From Frondihabitans sp. 762G35 (lineage in GTDB: Bacteria > Actinomycetota > Actinomycetes > Actinomycetales > Microbacteriaceae), in NCBI RefSeq assembly GCF_002074055.1, contig NZ_CP014619.1, forward strand, positions 3,133,002 through 3,197,001: a DNA stretch of 64,000 bases, read 5' to 3'. Shown one piece after another: positions 34,862 to 45,399 of this stretch. The notes below the pieces were generated by a model. The model was not told the origin of the DNA. It saw only the letters and a list, made by a program, of their open reading frames with translations, and did not search any database. Every line of letters begins with the position of its first letter. Within the stretch, counting starts at the first letter, position 1. The translations under genes were made by a program, and so were the position numbers.

Positions 34862-34964
34862 AAAGCACGCAGGAGCCCCGGCCCGTGGCACCCCGGTGCC
34901 GCCCGACTCCCCCGCCGGTACCGACCTGGCGGGGCGGGCGAGCGGACGAGGTACCGTCGACACC

Positions 34965-36239
34965 GTGACCGAGCAGCCCGTGGAGAGAGCGCGACCGGCG
35001 CTGTGGGCTCTGCCCGCGGATCCTGCTCTCGCGGACCTCGTCGGAGACGGCCTGCCCCGGCCGCCCGGCGTCGTGCGCCGCTTCTGGATGCGGCACGCCC
35101 GGCTCGCCGACGTGATCATCGCGATCGCGGCGCTGGTCGCCGGCTACGTCGAGTCCATCGACACCGGGGCCGGGCTTCCGGGCGCGGACTGGCTCGTGCA
35201 CGGTTTCTTCGCCGTGCCGGTCGTGGCGGCGGGGATCCTGCTGTGGCGGAGGTCGCGGCCCCTGCTGACGCTCGGCGTCGTCATCGCGTGCGGTGTGGTC
35301 CTGACGCTCGCCGTGGGGACGACCCTCGGGGCGCCGACGGTCGCCGCCATCTACGCCGTGGCCGTCTACCGCAGCGCCATCGCGGCGTGGATCGGCGCGG
35401 CCGTCGCCTACGGGGCGTTCCTGCTCGCGGCGCTCCTCACGGGGCACCACCCGATCGGCGCCCCCGGCCTGCTGATCCTGCTGCTGTTCGCGCTGTTGTT
35501 CGGGATCAACATCGGAGCCAGGCGGCGCTACCTCGACGCCCTCATCCTGCGGGCGCAGCAGCTCGCCCGCGAGCGCGACCAGCAGGCTCAGCTCGCGACC
35601 GCCGCCGAGAGGGCACGGATCGCCCGCGAGATGCACGACGTCGTCGCGCACGGGCTCAGCGTGATGGTGCGGCTCTCCGACGGGGCGAACGCCGTGGCCG
35701 AGCAGGATCCGGACGCCGCACGCCGCGCCGTCTCCCAGATCGGCGAGGTGGGCCGCGACGCCCTGCGCGACATGAGGCGTCTGCTCGGTGTCCTCCGCGA
35801 CGAGGACGCCCCCGCCGAGACCTCGCACCTCACGCCTCAGCCGACCCTCGCGGACCTCGCGCACCTCGTCGAGACGTACCGCTCCGCGGGGCTGCCGGTC
35901 GCGATCCGGACGACCGGCACTCCGCCCGACGACGACGGCGTGCAGCTGCTCGTCTACCGGTCCGTGCAGGAGGCTCTGACCAACGCCCTCCGCTACGCCA
36001 AGGAGCCCGCCCGCGTGCTCGTGCAGCTCGACTTCACGGCCGGTGCGGAGATCGTCGTGACCGACGACGGCTTCCTCCCCGGACCCCAGGCCTCCGTGGG
36101 ATCGGGTCGCGGCCTGATCGGCCTGCGGGAGCGCGCCGCCCTCTACGGTGGGAGCGTCGAGGCCGGGCCCCTCGGGAGCGACGGCTCCGGCTGGCGCCTC
36201 CGCGTGACGCTTCCCCGAACCGCCGAAGGAGAACGATGA
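34965..36239 (+). CDS. Two-component sensor histidine kinase (HisKA_3 type)
   Basis: A 424-residue NarL-partner kinase. Four or five N-terminal helices (residues about 50-190), then a DHp with AERARIAREMHDVVAHGLSVMV (H phosphoacceptor) and a HATPase_c domain: LLVYRSVQEALTNALRYA (N-box) and GSGRGLIGLRERAALYGG (G-box). GTG 34965 is chosen: longer in-frame reading overlaps the promoter region and the Zur box. Overlaps the response regulator by 4 bp. Stimulus unknown. Confidence 0.9.
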   Translation: MTEQPVERARPALWALPADPALADLVGDGLPRPPGVVRRFWMRHARLADVIIAIAALVAGYVESIDTGAGLPGADWLVHGFFAVPVVAAGILLWRRSRPLLTLGVVIACGVVLTLAVGTTLGAPTVAAIYAVAVYRSAIAAWIGAAVAYGAFLLAALLTGHHPIGAPGLLILLLFALLFGINIGARRRYLDALILRAQQLARERDQQAQLATAAERARIAREMHDVVAHGLSVMVRLSDGANAVAEQDPDAARRAVSQIGEVGRDALRDMRRLLGVLRDEDAPAETSHLTPQPTLADLAHLVETYRSAGLPVAIRTTGTPPDDDGVQLLVYRSVQEALTNALRYAKEPARVLVQLDFTAGAEIVVTDDGFLPGPQASVGSGRGLIGLRERAALYGGSVEAGPLGSDGSGWRLRVTLPRTAEGER

Positions 36240-36886
36240 GCGACATCACCCTGCTCCTGGTCGACGACCAGGACCTCATCCGGGCCGGCATGGCCATGGT
36301 CCTGAACGCCACCCCGGGGCTGCGCGTCGTCGGCGAGGCGACGAACGGGGGCGACGCGGTGGCCAGGGCGGCGGAGCTCCGGCCCGAGGTGATCCTGATG
36401 GACGTGCGCATGCCCGGGCTCGACGGCATCGAGGCCACGCGCCTCATCACGCGCGACTCGCCCGAGACGCGCGTCATCATCCTGACCACCTTCGATCTCG
36501 ACGAGTACGCCTTCGGCGGCCTGAACGCAGGAGCCAGCGGCTTCCTCCTCAAGGACGCCCCGCCCGCCGACCTCGTGCAGGCGATCCGCACCGTGGCGGG
36601 CGGCGAGGCCATCGTGTCGCCCCGCATCACGCAGAAGATGCTGGAGCTGTACCGGGGGCGCCTACCCGCGACGGCCGCGGCTCCCGCCGCCGCGACGCCG
36701 CTCTCGGACCGCGAGCAGGAGGTGCTCGTCGCCATGGGCCGCGGCCTCTCGAACACCGAGATCGCGGCGGAGCTGTTCCTGTCGGAGTCGACCGTGAAGA
36801 CGCACGTCGGGCGCGTGCTCGCGAAGCTGGAGCTGCGCGACCGCGTGCAGGCCGTCATCTACGCGTACAAGCACGGCCTGGTGTAG
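36236..36886 (+). CDS. LuxR/NarL family response regulator
   Basis: A 216-residue response regulator: receiver domain (LLLVDDQDLIRAG, phosphoacceptor D in VILMDVRMPGLDGIEATR, K in FLLKDAPPADL) and a C-terminal LuxR helix-turn-helix (LSDREQEVLVAMGRGLSNTEIAAELFLSESTVKTHVGRVL). ATG 36236 overlaps the kinase stop (ATGA). Acts with the kinase as a transcriptional switch; targets unknown. Confidence 0.95.
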   Translation: MSDITLLLVDDQDLIRAGMAMVLNATPGLRVVGEATNGGDAVARAAELRPEVILMDVRMPGLDGIEATRLITRDSPETRVIILTTFDLDEYAFGGLNAGASGFLLKDAPPADLVQAIRTVAGGEAIVSPRITQKMLELYRGRLPATAAAPAAATPLSDREQEVLVAMGRGLSNTEIAAELFLSESTVKTHVGRVLAKLELRDRVQAVIYAYKHGLV

Positions 36887-36933
36887 CCGGCGCTGCGGCT
36901 CCTGCTGGTCGCCGCTCCCGCTCCTCGCTCCCG

Positions 36934-36990
36934 CGAGACTCCACAACACGCCGCTCACTTTCACGAAAAAGCGCCAATCGTGGAGTCTCG
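36934..36990. repeat. Family B hairpin repeat, copy 1
   Basis: Perfect 11-bp inverted repeat CGAGACTCCAC (36934-36944) / GTGGAGTCTCG (36980-36990); the centre AACACGCCGCTCACTTTC... is shared with the copies near 62 kb. Three copies occupy the 310-bp gap 36887-37196 between the response regulator and the convergent E2 gene; nothing else is seen there. Confidence 0.85.
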
Positions 36991-37016
36991 GCCGACTGGC
37001 CAACGCCGGGCTCCAG

Positions 37017-37074
37017 CGAGACTCCACGACACGCCGCGGCCCGGAGAACATGAGCAGCGCGTCGTGGAGTTACG
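37017..37074. repeat. Family B hairpin repeat, copy 2 (variant centre)
   Basis: Arms CGAGACTCCACGAC (37017-37030) and GTCGTGGAGTTACG (37061-37074), two mismatches. The centre is ACACGCCGCGGCCCGG..., a second subtype also seen in copy 3. Confidence 0.8.
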
Positions 37075-37099
37075 GCCGGTGGGAGAACGGGCCGCTCCC

Positions 37100-37159
37100 G
37101 CGAGACTCCACGACACGCCGCGGCCCGGAGAACACGAGCAGCGCGTCGTGGAGTCTCGC
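37100..37159. repeat. Family B hairpin repeat, copy 3
   Basis: Perfect 15-bp arms GCGAGACTCCACGAC (37100-37114) and GTCGTGGAGTCTCGC (37145-37159) around the ACACGCCGCGGCCCGG... subtype centre. It ends 38 bp before the stop of the E2 gene. Confidence 0.85.
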
Positions 37160-37196
37160 GCGCACCGTGCGACCGGCGGCAGCGGCCCGAACCGGC

Positions 37197-38531
37197 TCAG
37201 TCGAGCAGCAGCGCCGGCTCCTCGAGAACGCTCGCGACGTCGGCCACGAAGCGGGACGCGACGTCGCCGTCGACGACGCGGTGGTCGAACGACGCGCCGA
37301 TCGTGGTCACCATGCGGGGGCGCACCTCCCCGTCGACGACCCACGCCTTCGGCTTGATCGTTCCGAGGGCGACGATTCCGACCTCGCCGGGGTTGAGGAT
37401 CGGGGTGCCGGTGTCCATCCCGAAGACGCCGATGTTGGTGATGGTGATGGTGCCGTCGGCCATGTCGGCGGGCTGCGTCTTGCCGTCGCGGGCGGTGAGC
37501 GTGAGGTCTTCCAGGGACTGGGCGAGCTGCAGGAGCGACATCGACTGGGCCTCCTTCACGTTCGGCACGATGAGGCCTCGGGGCGTCGCCGCGGCGATGC
37601 CGAGGTTGACGAAGTGGCGGACGAGGATCTCGTCGTCGGTCCACTCGGAGTTGACGGTGGGGTTCCGCTGCACGGCCCAGATGACGGCCTTCGCCATGAT
37701 CAGGAGCGGCGACACCTTGACCCCGGCGAACTGCGCGGAGTTCTTGAGCCGCTTGACGAACTCCATCGTGCGGGTCGCATCGACGTCGACGAAGAGGCTG
37801 ACGTGCGGGGCGGTGAAGGCGCTCCGGACCATGCCGGTGGCGATCGCCTTGCGGACGCCCTTGACGGGGATGCGCTCGATGCGCTCGTCGCCCCACTCGG
37901 GCGTCTCGATGTTGTGGAAGACGCTCGCCTGGCGGGCGGCGCGGATGACGTCGTCGCGGGTCGTCTCACCCGCGAGGCCGGTCGGCTCGACGGTGGCGAG
38001 GTCGACTCCGAGGTCTTTCGCGAGCTTGCGGATGGGCGGCTTGACCACGATCGGCTGGGCGGAGGCGGCGGGCACACTGGAGGGGCGCTGGCGCTTCTCG
38101 GCGGCGACCCGCTGGACCCGGGCGTCGGCCTCGCCCTTGCTCGGGCGGCGGCGGCGCGTGACCACGTGGCCACCGGTCGTCCCGTAGCCGACCAGGACGG
38201 CTCCGGCGCCGTCGTCGACGGGCGGCTCCTCGAACTCCTCCGACTCGAGGATCTCGTCTGCCGGGGTGCGGGGGATCTCACCGCCGGACACGCGGATGAT
38301 CGGCGCTCCCACGTCGACCGTCTGGCCGGACTGCACGAGCAGCTCGTCGACGGTGCCGGCGAACGGCGAGGGGAGTTCGACGAGCGACTTGGCCGTCTCG
38401 ATCTCGACGAGGACCTGGTTGACCTCGATGGTGTCGCCGGGCGCGACCTTCCACTCCACGATCTCGGCCTCGGTGAGGCCTTCGCCGACGTCGGGGAGGT
38501 GGAACTCGTTGCTGGTGCTGGTGGGCGACAA
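37197..38531 (-). CDS. 2-oxoacid dehydrogenase E2 (dihydrolipoamide acyltransferase)
   Basis: A 444-residue E2 with one lipoyl domain ([12 protein letters not shown]; lipoyl-lysine K48), an E1/E3-binding domain ([21 protein letters not shown], near residue 165) and a catalytic domain ending in [19 protein letters not shown] (HRxxDG motif). TTG 38531 with TACTAGGAGACCCC is the start. It follows E1 beta by 8 bp. Part of a pyruvate or, more likely in this anteiso-fatty-acid lineage, a branched-chain 2-oxoacid complex (inference). No E3 gene is adjacent. Confidence 0.9.
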   Translation of the reverse strand: MSPTSTSNEFHLPDVGEGLTEAEIVEWKVAPGDTIEVNQVLVEIETAKSLVELPSPFAGTVDELLVQSGQTVDVGAPIIRVSGGEIPRTPADEILESEEFEEPPVDDGAGAVLVGYGTTGGHVVTRRRRPSKGEADARVQRVAAEKRQRPSSVPAASAQPIVVKPPIRKLAKDLGVDLATVEPTGLAGETTRDDVIRAARQASVFHNIETPEWGDERIERIPVKGVRKAIATGMVRSAFTAPHVSLFVDVDATRTMEFVKRLKNSAQFAGVKVSPLLIMAKAVIWAVQRNPTVNSEWTDDEILVRHFVNLGIAAATPRGLIVPNVKEAQSMSLLQLAQSLEDLTLTARDGKTQPADMADGTITITNIGVFGMDTGTPILNPGEVGIVALGTIKPKAWVVDGEVRPRMVTTIGASFDHRVVDGDVASRFVADVASVLEEPALLLD

Positions 38532-38539
38532 GGGGTCTC

Positions 38540-39565
38540 CTAGTAGGCGAGGGCGCGGTCGACGGCCTCGAGCACGCGGTCGGCGTCGGGCAGGTAGACG
38601 GCCTCGAGCTTGGCGGGCGGGAAGGGGGCGTCGAAGCCGCTGACGCGCAGCACGGGCGCTTCGAGGGAGTAGAACGCCTTCTCGGCGACTGTCGCGGCGA
38701 TCTCGGAGCCGACGCTGACGTTGCCGGGTGCCTCCTGCGCGACGACGAGGCGGCCGGTCTTGCGGACGGACGCGAGGATGGGATCGAAGTCGAGGGGCGA
38801 CAGCGAGCGGAGGTCGACGACCTCGATGCTGATGCCCTCCTCGGCGGCGATCTCGGCGGCCTGCAGGAGCACGCTCACCATCGCGCCGTGCCCCACGACG
38901 GTGACCTCGGTGCCGACGCGCACCACGCGGCTGGCGTGCAGGGGCACGCCGGGGCGGGCGAAGTCGACCGGGCCCTTGGGCCAGTAGCGGCTCTTGGGCT
39001 CGAAGAACATGACGGGATCGTCGGAGGCGATGGCCTCCTGGATCATCCAGTAGGCGTCGTGCGGGGTCGACGGGCTCACGCTGCGGAGCCCGGCGGTGTG
39101 CGCGAAGTACGCCTCGGGGCTCTCCTGGTGGTGCTCGACCGCGCCGATGTGCCCGCCGTAGGGCACCCGGATGACCACGGGCATCCGGAGCGAACCCTCG
39201 TGCCGGTTGGTGAGCTTCGCGAGCTGCGAGGTGATCTGGTCGAAGCCGGGGAAGATGAAGCCGTCGAACTGGATCTCGATCACCGGGCGGTAGCCGCGCA
39301 TGGCGAGGCCGATCGCGGTGCCGACGATGCCGGACTCGGCGAGCGGCGTGTCGAGGACGCGCTTGGCGCCGAACTCCTGCTGCAGGCCCTCGGTGACGCG
39401 GAAGACGCCTCCGAGCGTGCCGATGTCCTCGCCCATGAGCATCACGCGGGGGTCGTCGGCCATGGCCTTGCGGAGGCCGGCGTTGATGGCGCGGCCGAGG
39501 GGCATCGTCTCGACGCCCGTGGTGGCGGGAGCCGCGGCGGGCGCGGTCGTGATCGTGTCGGTCAT
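38540..39565 (-). CDS. 2-oxoacid dehydrogenase E1 beta subunit
   Basis: A 341-residue E1 beta: [62 protein letters not shown] and [14 protein letters not shown], all standard. ATG 39565 overlaps the E1 alpha stop by 4 bp. Works with E1 alpha to decarboxylate a 2-oxoacid using thiamine diphosphate. Confidence 0.95.
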   Translation of the reverse strand: MTDTITTAPAAAPATTGVETMPLGRAINAGLRKAMADDPRVMLMGEDIGTLGGVFRVTEGLQQEFGAKRVLDTPLAESGIVGTAIGLAMRGYRPVIEIQFDGFIFPGFDQITSQLAKLTNRHEGSLRMPVVIRVPYGGHIGAVEHHQESPEAYFAHTAGLRSVSPSTPHDAYWMIQEAIASDDPVMFFEPKSRYWPKGPVDFARPGVPLHASRVVRVGTEVTVVGHGAMVSVLLQAAEIAAEEGISIEVVDLRSLSPLDFDPILASVRKTGRLVVAQEAPGNVSVGSEIAATVAEKAFYSLEAPVLRVSGFDAPFPPAKLEAVYLPDADRVLEAVDRALAY

Positions 39566-40764
39566 TCGCTGTCTCCGAAGGACGACTCGTAGTTGGCGAG
39601 CCACTCCTTCTGCTCGGTGATCCGGGGGTGCTCCTCGGAATAGACGTGATCGAACATGAGGTCGCTGGAGGGACGCTCCAGCGCCAGGGTGCGGCGGCGG
39701 ACGTCGGCCGCGAGGTCGCGGGCCTCGGCCTCGACCTCCGCGAAGAACGCGTCGCCCGCGCCGCGGCTCCGGAGGTAGGCCTCGAAGCGCGTGATCGGGT
39801 CGCGCGCGATCCACGACTGCGTCTCGGCGTCGGTGCGGTACTTCGTCGGGTCGTCGGAGGTGGTGTGAGCTCCGATGCGGTAGGTGAGGGCCTCGATGAA
39901 ACGGGGCCCTCCTCCTGCGCGCGCCGCGTCGAGGTCGCGCCGGGTCACGGCGTACGCGGCGAGCACGTCGTTGCCGTCGATCTGCGTGGACGGGATGCCG
40001 AAGCCCTCGCCGCGCTTGTAGAGCGGCGTGCGGGACTGCGTCGCGACGGGGACCGAGATGGCCCACTGGTTGTTCTGGAGGAAGAACACCTCGGGGGTCT
40101 GGTAGCTGGCCGCGAAGACGAGCGCCTCGCTGACGTCGCCCTGGCTCGTCGCACCGTCGCCGAAGTAGGCGACGACGGCCTGGTCGCGCTCGGGGTCGCC
40201 CGAGGCGTGGTCGCCGTCGAGGGCGATGCCCATGGCGTAGCCGGTGGCGTGGAGCGTCTGCGAGCCGATCACGAGCGTGTAGAGGTGGAAGTTGCCGCGC
40301 TCCGAGGGCTCCCAGCCGCCGTGGGTGGTGCCGCGCAGGAGCCGCACGACGTCGACCGGGTCGATGCCGCGGACGAGACCGACGGCGTGTTCGCGGTACG
40401 ACGGGAAGAGGTGGTCCTGCGGGCGGGCGGCGTGGGCCGACCCGACCTGGGCGCCCTCCTGGCCGTGGCTCGGCACCCAGAGGGCGAGCTGGCCCTGACG
40501 CTGGAGGTTGCCGGCCTCGTCGTCGAAGCGCCGCGTGCGGACCATGTCGCGGTGGAACTGCCGGAGGGTGTCGTCGTCGAGGACCTCGACGACGGGGAGG
40601 AACTCGGCCGTCCGGTCGTTCTCGACGAGCGCTCCGGCGGCGTCGAGGAGCTGGACCGTCGCCTCGGTGGCCGCTCCCCAGGTGGGAGCCTGACCGGCGG
40701 GAGGAGCCTGACCCGCTGGCGGGGCCTGGACGGGGGCGGAGAGCCCCGGTGCGCTTTCAGACAT
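39562..40764 (-). CDS. 2-oxoacid dehydrogenase E1 alpha subunit
   Basis: A 400-residue E1 alpha with the ThDP/Mg motif [14 protein letters not shown] ... NNQW, the substrate-loop [14 protein letters not shown] and [15 protein letters not shown]. An N-terminal linker [13 protein letters not shown] is an Ala/Pro/Gln-rich near-repeat (residues 15-27). First gene of the E1a-E1b-E2 operon, 20 bp after hisC-like gene on the same strand. BCKDH versus PDH is unresolved. Confidence 0.95.
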   Translation of the reverse strand: MSESAPGLSAPVQAPPAGQAPPAGQAPTWGAATEATVQLLDAAGALVENDRTAEFLPVVEVLDDDTLRQFHRDMVRTRRFDDEAGNLQRQGQLALWVPSHGQEGAQVGSAHAARPQDHLFPSYREHAVGLVRGIDPVDVVRLLRGTTHGGWEPSERGNFHLYTLVIGSQTLHATGYAMGIALDGDHASGDPERDQAVVAYFGDGATSQGDVSEALVFAASYQTPEVFFLQNNQWAISVPVATQSRTPLYKRGEGFGIPSTQIDGNDVLAAYAVTRRDLDAARAGGGPRFIEALTYRIGAHTTSDDPTKYRTDAETQSWIARDPITRFEAYLRSRGAGDAFFAEVEAEARDLAADVRRRTLALERPSSDLMFDHVYSEEHPRITEQKEWLANYESSFGDSE

Positions 40765-40784
40765 GGGGTCGAGCCTATTACCCC

Positions 40785-41864
40785 TCAGGAGCCGGATTCC
40801 TGGAGGCTTCGGACAACCTCCTGCGCGGCTCCTAGGAGTTTGTCGACAGAAGCGGACTCGCCGATGCTGATCCGGATGCCCTCCGGAGCGAAGGCGCGCA
40901 CGACGATGCCGGCCCGCTCGAAGACCGTCACGGCGCGGGCCGTGTCCTCGCCCGTGGGCAGCCAGATGAAGTTGCCCTGGGCGCGCGGCGGGTTCCAGCC
41001 CTGGTCGACGAGCGCCTGCCAGATCTGGTCGCGGAGCACGGCGATGCGGTGGACGCGCTCCAGCAGCTCGCCCTCGTGCTCGAGGGACGCCAGGGCGGCC
41101 TGCTGCCCCATCGCCGTGACGGAGAGCGGGATCGCGGTGGAGCGGGCGGCATCGAGCACGTAGGCGGGCCCGACGGCGTAGCCGACCCGGAGCCCCGCGA
41201 GGCCGTAGGCCTTCGAGAAGGTCCGCAGGACGACGAGGTTGGGGTGCCTCTCGGTCAGCGACAGCCCGTCGACGGCCGACTCGTCGGTCACGAACTCGGC
41301 GTACGCCTCGTCGAGCACCACGAGCACGGTCTCGGGCACGCGGGCGAGGAACGCCTCGACCTCGGCCGTCGTGACGATCTCGCCGGTCGGGTTGTTCGGC
41401 GAGCAGACCAGGACGATGCGGGTCCGGTCGGTGACCGCATCGGCCATGGCATCGAGGTCGTGCCGGCCGTCGGGCAGGAGCGGAACCTGCACGCTGGTCG
41501 CGCCGGTCACCGTCACGAGACCGGGGTAGGCCTCGAACGAGCGCCAGGCGTAGACGACCTCGTCGCCGACCTGGGCGGCGGCCAGCAGGAGCTGGGACAG
41601 GAGCGACACGGATCCGGCCCCCACGTGCACCTCGTCGACGTCGACCCCGATCCGCGCGGCGAGCGCCTCGCGGAGGGCCGTGGCTCCGGCGTCGGGGTAG
41701 CGGTTAAGGTCGACGGCACCGCGCAGTGCCTCGACGACCGCCGGGAGCGGATCGAAGGGGTTCTCGTTCGACGACAGCTTGAACGCGTCGGCGGCCGCCT
41801 GCCGACCCTGCCGATAGGGCGGGAGGGCGGCGATTTCGGGGCGGAGACGCACGGGAGAGGTCAC
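40785..41864 (-). CDS. HisC-like aminotransferase (histidinol-phosphate/aromatic)
   Basis: A 359-residue fold-type I aminotransferase: [12 protein letters not shown] (HisC signature), the PLP-lysine region [26 protein letters not shown] and VLDEAYAEF. Length matches HisC (about 350-370). Could be histidinol-phosphate or phenylalanine-type transaminase (Pat); no other his genes are nearby, and its neighbour is the 2-oxoacid dehydrogenase, so a role in amino-acid degradation to 2-oxoacids is possible (inference). GTG 41864. Confidence 0.85.
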   Translation of the reverse strand: MTSPVRLRPEIAALPPYRQGRQAAADAFKLSSNENPFDPLPAVVEALRGAVDLNRYPDAGATALREALAARIGVDVDEVHVGAGSVSLLSQLLLAAAQVGDEVVYAWRSFEAYPGLVTVTGATSVQVPLLPDGRHDLDAMADAVTDRTRIVLVCSPNNPTGEIVTTAEVEAFLARVPETVLVVLDEAYAEFVTDESAVDGLSLTERHPNLVVLRTFSKAYGLAGLRVGYAVGPAYVLDAARSTAIPLSVTAMGQQAALASLEHEGELLERVHRIAVLRDQIWQALVDQGWNPPRAQGNFIWLPTGEDTARAVTVFERAGIVVRAFAPEGIRISIGESASVDKLLGAAQEVVRSLQESGS

Positions 41865-41917
41865 CCGACAAGAGTACGGGCTACCACCCGGGCCGCCGAG
41901 TCGGCATAGTGGTCGCC

Positions 41918-42322
41918 ATGCGCTTCTTCGTCCGGCTCGTCATCAACGCTCTCGCGCTCTGGCTCACGACCTACCTCGTCTCCGGCGTGCACGTGACGGC
42001 GTTCGGGGATCGCACCGTCGTGCCGACGGTCCTCACGTACCTCCTCGTCGCGTTCATCTTCGGTCTCGTGAACGGCATCGTCGGGACCGTCATCAGGATC
42101 GTGGCGTTCCCGCTCTACATCCTGACCCTCGGCCTCATCTCGTTCATCGTCAACGGCCTGCTGCTCGTGGTCGTGGCGGGGGTGTCGGGCATCATCGGCT
42201 TCGGCCTCACCGTCGACAACTTCGGCTGGGGCATCCTGGGGGCCCTCGTCCTCGCGATCCTCGCCTGGCTGATCGGCATCGTCCTGCGGCCCTTCTTCGG
42301 CACCGTCGCCACGCGCCGCTGA
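41918..42322 (+). CDS. Phage holin family (Phage_holin_4_2) membrane protein
   Basis: A 134-residue protein with four hydrophobic helices: [51 protein letters not shown] (the conserved NxxxxxxxK/R.. P segment), [18 protein letters not shown] and a C-terminal [13 protein letters not shown]. These chromosomal holin-like genes are widespread and are not evidence of a prophage. ATG 41918 is preferred to a GTG three codons earlier. Confidence 0.85.
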   Translation: MRFFVRLVINALALWLTTYLVSGVHVTAFGDRTVVPTVLTYLLVAFIFGLVNGIVGTVIRIVAFPLYILTLGLISFIVNGLLLVVVAGVSGIIGFGLTVDNFGWGILGALVLAILAWLIGIVLRPFFGTVATRR

Positions 42323-42375
42323 CCACCCCGGCGGCGGAGCCGCCCTCCCGACCCGATGCTGCTGGAAGACGGACC

Positions 42376-42933
42376 ATGGACCTCGACGACGACTCCTCGG
42401 TCTCCGGCGAACCACCGCTCTTCCGGATCGTCTTCGTCTGCACGGGCAACATCTGCCGCTCCCCCATGGCGGCGATCGTCTTCGGCTCGCTCGTCGAGCG
42501 CGCAGGCTACGGCGAGCGCGTCGCCGTCTCGTCGGCCGGCACGGGCGACTGGCACGTCGGCGAGCACGCCGACTCCCGCACGATCGAGGCCCTCGCGAAC
42601 CGCGGCTACGATGGGTCGCGGCACCGGGCGAGGCAGTTCGAAGCCGCGGACTTCGCCCGCCACGACCTCGTGGTGGTCTTCGATCGCGGCCAGGAGCGCA
42701 TTCTGAAGTCGTGGGCGCCCAGCGAGTCCGAGCGCATCAAGGTCCAGCTCCTGCGGAGCTTCGACAGGGGGCGCGAGGTCGACGCGGGTCCGCACGTCGG
42801 CGGAACGGACGTCCCCGATCCCTACTACTCGGATGCCGCCATGTTCGAGACCGTCCTCGACCTGGTCGAACGGGCCTCCACGGCGCTGTTCCGGCAGATC
42901 GAACCAGCACTACGACAGGGATCCCTCCAATGA
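42376..42933 (+). CDS. Low-molecular-weight protein tyrosine phosphatase
   Basis: A 185-residue phosphatase with the catalytic CX5R loop VCTGNICRSPMA (C22, R28) and the acid DPYY (around residue 148). Hydrolyses phosphotyrosine; usually linked to polysaccharide or signalling control. ATG 42376; overlap of 4 bp with purB. Soluble, no signal peptide. Confidence 0.9.
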   Translation: MDLDDDSSVSGEPPLFRIVFVCTGNICRSPMAAIVFGSLVERAGYGERVAVSSAGTGDWHVGEHADSRTIEALANRGYDGSRHRARQFEAADFARHDLVVVFDRGQERILKSWAPSESERIKVQLLRSFDRGREVDAGPHVGGTDVPDPYYSDAAMFETVLDLVERASTALFRQIEPALRQGSLQ

Positions 42934-44315
42934 GCCTTCCGCAGCAGCCCCTGAGCCCCCTCGACGGTCGGTATCTCCCCGCCGTCGCCGACCTCGGCGA
43001 GCACCTCAGCGAGGCGGGGCTCAACCGCGCCCGCGTGCACGTCGAGGTCGAATGGCTGATCGAGCAGACCGACCGCTCGTTCGCCGGATCCCGCCCGCTC
43101 GAAGACGACCAGAAGGCGGCCCTCCGCTGGGTCGTCGCCGACTTCGGCCAGAGCGACATCGACGAACTGGCCGCCCTCGAGGCGACCACCCGCCACGACG
43201 TCAAGGCCGTCGAGTACTACGTCCGTGCGCGCCTGGCCGACCTGGGCCTCGACGCGATCGCCGAGCTCACCCACTTCGCCTGCACGTCGGAGGACATCAA
43301 CAACCTCAGCTACGCGCTCGTGGTGAAGTCGGCCGTCTTCGACGTGTGGCTCCCCCGCTTCGACAGCGTGATCGCCCTCTTCGCCGACCTCGCCCGCGAG
43401 CACGCCGAGACCCCGATGCTGTCGCACACCCACGGCCAGCCCGCCACCCCGACGACCGTCGGCAAGGAGTTCGCGGTCACCGCGCACCGCCTGGGCCGCG
43501 TGCGCGAGCAGATCGTCGGCACCGAGTTCCTCGGCAAGTTCTCCGGTGCCACCGGCACGTTCTCGGCGCACGTCGTCGCGGCCGGGGACCTCGACTGGCC
43601 GGCGATCTCGAGGGCCTTCGTCGAGGGTCTCGGTCTCTCCTGGAACCCGCTGACCACGCAGATCGAATCGCACGACTGGCAGGCCGAGCTGTACTCGCGG
43701 GTCGCCCACGCCAACCGCATCCTGCACAATGTCGCCACCGACATCTGGACCTACATCTCGATGGGCTACATCACGCAGATCCCGCAGGCGGGAGCGACCG
43801 GCTCGTCGACGATGCCGCACAAGATCAACCCGATCCGGTTCGAGAACGCCGAGGCGAACCTCGAGATCTCGTCGGCGCTGTTCTCCTCGCTCGCCGAGAC
43901 CCTGGTGACGAGCAGGATGCAGCGCGACCTGACCGACTCGTCGTCCCAGCGCAACATCGGCGTCGCCTTCGGCCACTCGCTCCTGGCGCTCGACAACATT
44001 CGCCGCGGACTCGGCGAGATCGCCATCAACACGGAGGCGCTCGCCCGCGACCTCGACGGCAACTGGGAGGTCCTCGGCGAGGCCATCCAGACCGTCATCC
44101 GCGCCGAGATCACGGCCGGCCGCTCGTCGATCTCCGACCCGTACGCGATGCTCAAGGAGCTCACGCGCGGCCGCCGGGTCGGGCAGGAGGAGCTGGTCGC
44201 GTTCGTCGACGGGCTCGACATCGGCGACGAGGCCAAGGCCCGCCTCCGCACCCTGACCCCCGGTGACTACACGGGAGTCGCGGCGTCGCTGGTCGGGTAC
44301 CTGCCAGGCGCCTAG
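42930..44315 (+). CDS. purB: Adenylosuccinate lyase
   Basis: A 461-residue PurB, acting twice in purine synthesis (SAICAR and adenylosuccinate cleavage). Seen: LSPLDGRYLPAVADLGEHLSEAG start, HFACTSEDINNLSYAL (the conserved TSxDxxxT-like region), SHTHGQPATPTTVGKE and the signature GSSTMPHKINPIRFENAE. ATG 42930 overlaps the phosphatase stop by 4 bp. Length matches the E. coli-like PurB (456 residues). Confidence 0.95.
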   Translation: MSLPQQPLSPLDGRYLPAVADLGEHLSEAGLNRARVHVEVEWLIEQTDRSFAGSRPLEDDQKAALRWVVADFGQSDIDELAALEATTRHDVKAVEYYVRARLADLGLDAIAELTHFACTSEDINNLSYALVVKSAVFDVWLPRFDSVIALFADLAREHAETPMLSHTHGQPATPTTVGKEFAVTAHRLGRVREQIVGTEFLGKFSGATGTFSAHVVAAGDLDWPAISRAFVEGLGLSWNPLTTQIESHDWQAELYSRVAHANRILHNVATDIWTYISMGYITQIPQAGATGSSTMPHKINPIRFENAEANLEISSALFSSLAETLVTSRMQRDLTDSSSQRNIGVAFGHSLLALDNIRRGLGEIAINTEALARDLDGNWEVLGEAIQTVIRAEITAGRSSISDPYAMLKELTRGRRVGQEELVAFVDGLDIGDEAKARLRTLTPGDYTGVAASLVGYLPGA

Positions 44316-44354
44316 CGGGCGCAGTGGCCGTGCGGGCGCAGGGGCCGTTCGGGC

Positions 44355-44636
44355 TCAGTGGCCGCGCGGCCCCTCGTCGTCGTCCTCGAGGATGCCCTTG
44401 ACCCGGCCGTTCTCGTCGCGGATCTCGTGACGCTCCTCGGCGTTCGGCTTCGCGGCGAGCGTCAGCATGGCCAGGACGACCACGCTCACGATGAAGGCGA
44501 TCAGCAGGAAGATCAGGGCCATACGGATCTCGCGCGTCGCGAGCATCACGATGAGGCCGGTGAACACGCTGAAGACGGCGGCGAGCCCGAGGAGCTCGGC
44601 CGGACGGATGCGCTCGTGTCTGCTGGGTGTCGTCAT
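44355..44636 (-). CDS. Small membrane protein, hypothetical
   Basis: A 93-residue protein with two hydrophobic helices (LLGLAAVFSVFTGLIVMLA, residues 13-31, and ALIFLLIAFIVSVVVLAML, residues 40-58) and an acidic hydrophilic tail (EERHEIRDENGRVKGILEDDDEGPRGH). Unknown function. ATG 44636 overlaps the DUF308 gene stop by 4 bp, so the two are coupled. Confidence 0.8.
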   Translation of the reverse strand: MTTPSRHERIRPAELLGLAAVFSVFTGLIVMLATREIRMALIFLLIAFIVSVVVLAMLTLAAKPNAEERHEIRDENGRVKGILEDDDEGPRGH

Positions 44637-45292
44637 GGCCTGTGCGCTCCGTCGATCGTGGGTTCGCCCGCGGCGGGCCGTTCGTCGGCCGCACCGGTCT
44701 GCCACCGGAGGGAGAGCCCCTGGATGACGAGGAAGACCCCGACGAGGACGCCGTAGGCCCCGAGGAATCCGACGAGGATGGTGGACGACGTCAGCGTGCC
44801 CTGGATCTTCTCGATGCCGCCGAGCTCCTTGGCGTAACCGGAGGGCGTCAGCACGAAGCTCAGCACGAGCACGAGCGTGAGCGCGCCGACGACGATCCAG
44901 TCGCGCGCGAGCGAGCTGCGTCGACGGCGACGCAGCCCCATGACGATCTCGAGCGATCCCGTGAGGACGCCCCACGCGATGACGACGCCGACGAGGGCGG
45001 GGATGCCCCCGCTGCGCAGCGCGATGGCGACGACGCCGAGCACCAGAGACACGACGCCCTGGACGATCGACAGCGACCGCGAACCCGGATCGACGAGGTA
45101 GCGGCCCGAGAAAAAGGTCAGCAGGGCACCCGCGACGATGGCCGCGATCCCGAAGACCTGCAGGCCGATCGACGTCGAGTGGTCGTTGACGAAGGTGATG
45201 ACGAGTCCCATCGCCACCAGCGGCACGGCCCGGAGGAGCGGGACCGGCCAGTAGCGCGCGTCGGCTGCCGCGTCGAGCTGAGGGGCCGTCAC
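44633..45292 (-). CDS. DUF308/HdeD-like membrane protein
   Basis: A 219-residue protein with six hydrophobic helices and the DUF308 arrangement of paired helices (VLTGSLEIVMGLRRRRRSS in the middle). Families of this type resist acid or stress in other bacteria, but this role is unproven here. GTG 45292 with GAAAGAAG upstream. The 97 bp on to the next gene (45303-45399) contain no feature I can name. Confidence 0.75.
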   Translation of the reverse strand: MTAPQLDAAADARYWPVPLLRAVPLVAMGLVITFVNDHSTSIGLQVFGIAAIVAGALLTFFSGRYLVDPGSRSLSIVQGVVSLVLGVVAIALRSGGIPALVGVVIAWGVLTGSLEIVMGLRRRRRSSLARDWIVVGALTLVLVLSFVLTPSGYAKELGGIEKIQGTLTSSTILVGFLGAYGVLVGVFLVIQGLSLRWQTGAADERPAAGEPTIDGAHRP

Positions 45293-45399
45293 AGGACTTC
45301 TTTCGGGCAGGGGAGGGGGACGATCGAGTTTACCTCCGGGCATCCTGGATTCTCGCCCGCCCCGTCTCGACGTGAAGCATCGGTGACGGCAGCGACGCG

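Noticed and set aside
36934-37159. Possible CRISPR-like or tandem-repeat array at the family B cluster
   Set aside because: The units are self-complementary hairpins, spacing is irregular, no cas genes exist nearby and the intervals are not spacer-like.
41918-42322. Prophage remnant suggested by a holin-family gene
   Set aside because: No integrase, lysin, capsid or att-like repeat is around it, and chromosomal Phage_holin_4_2 genes are common.
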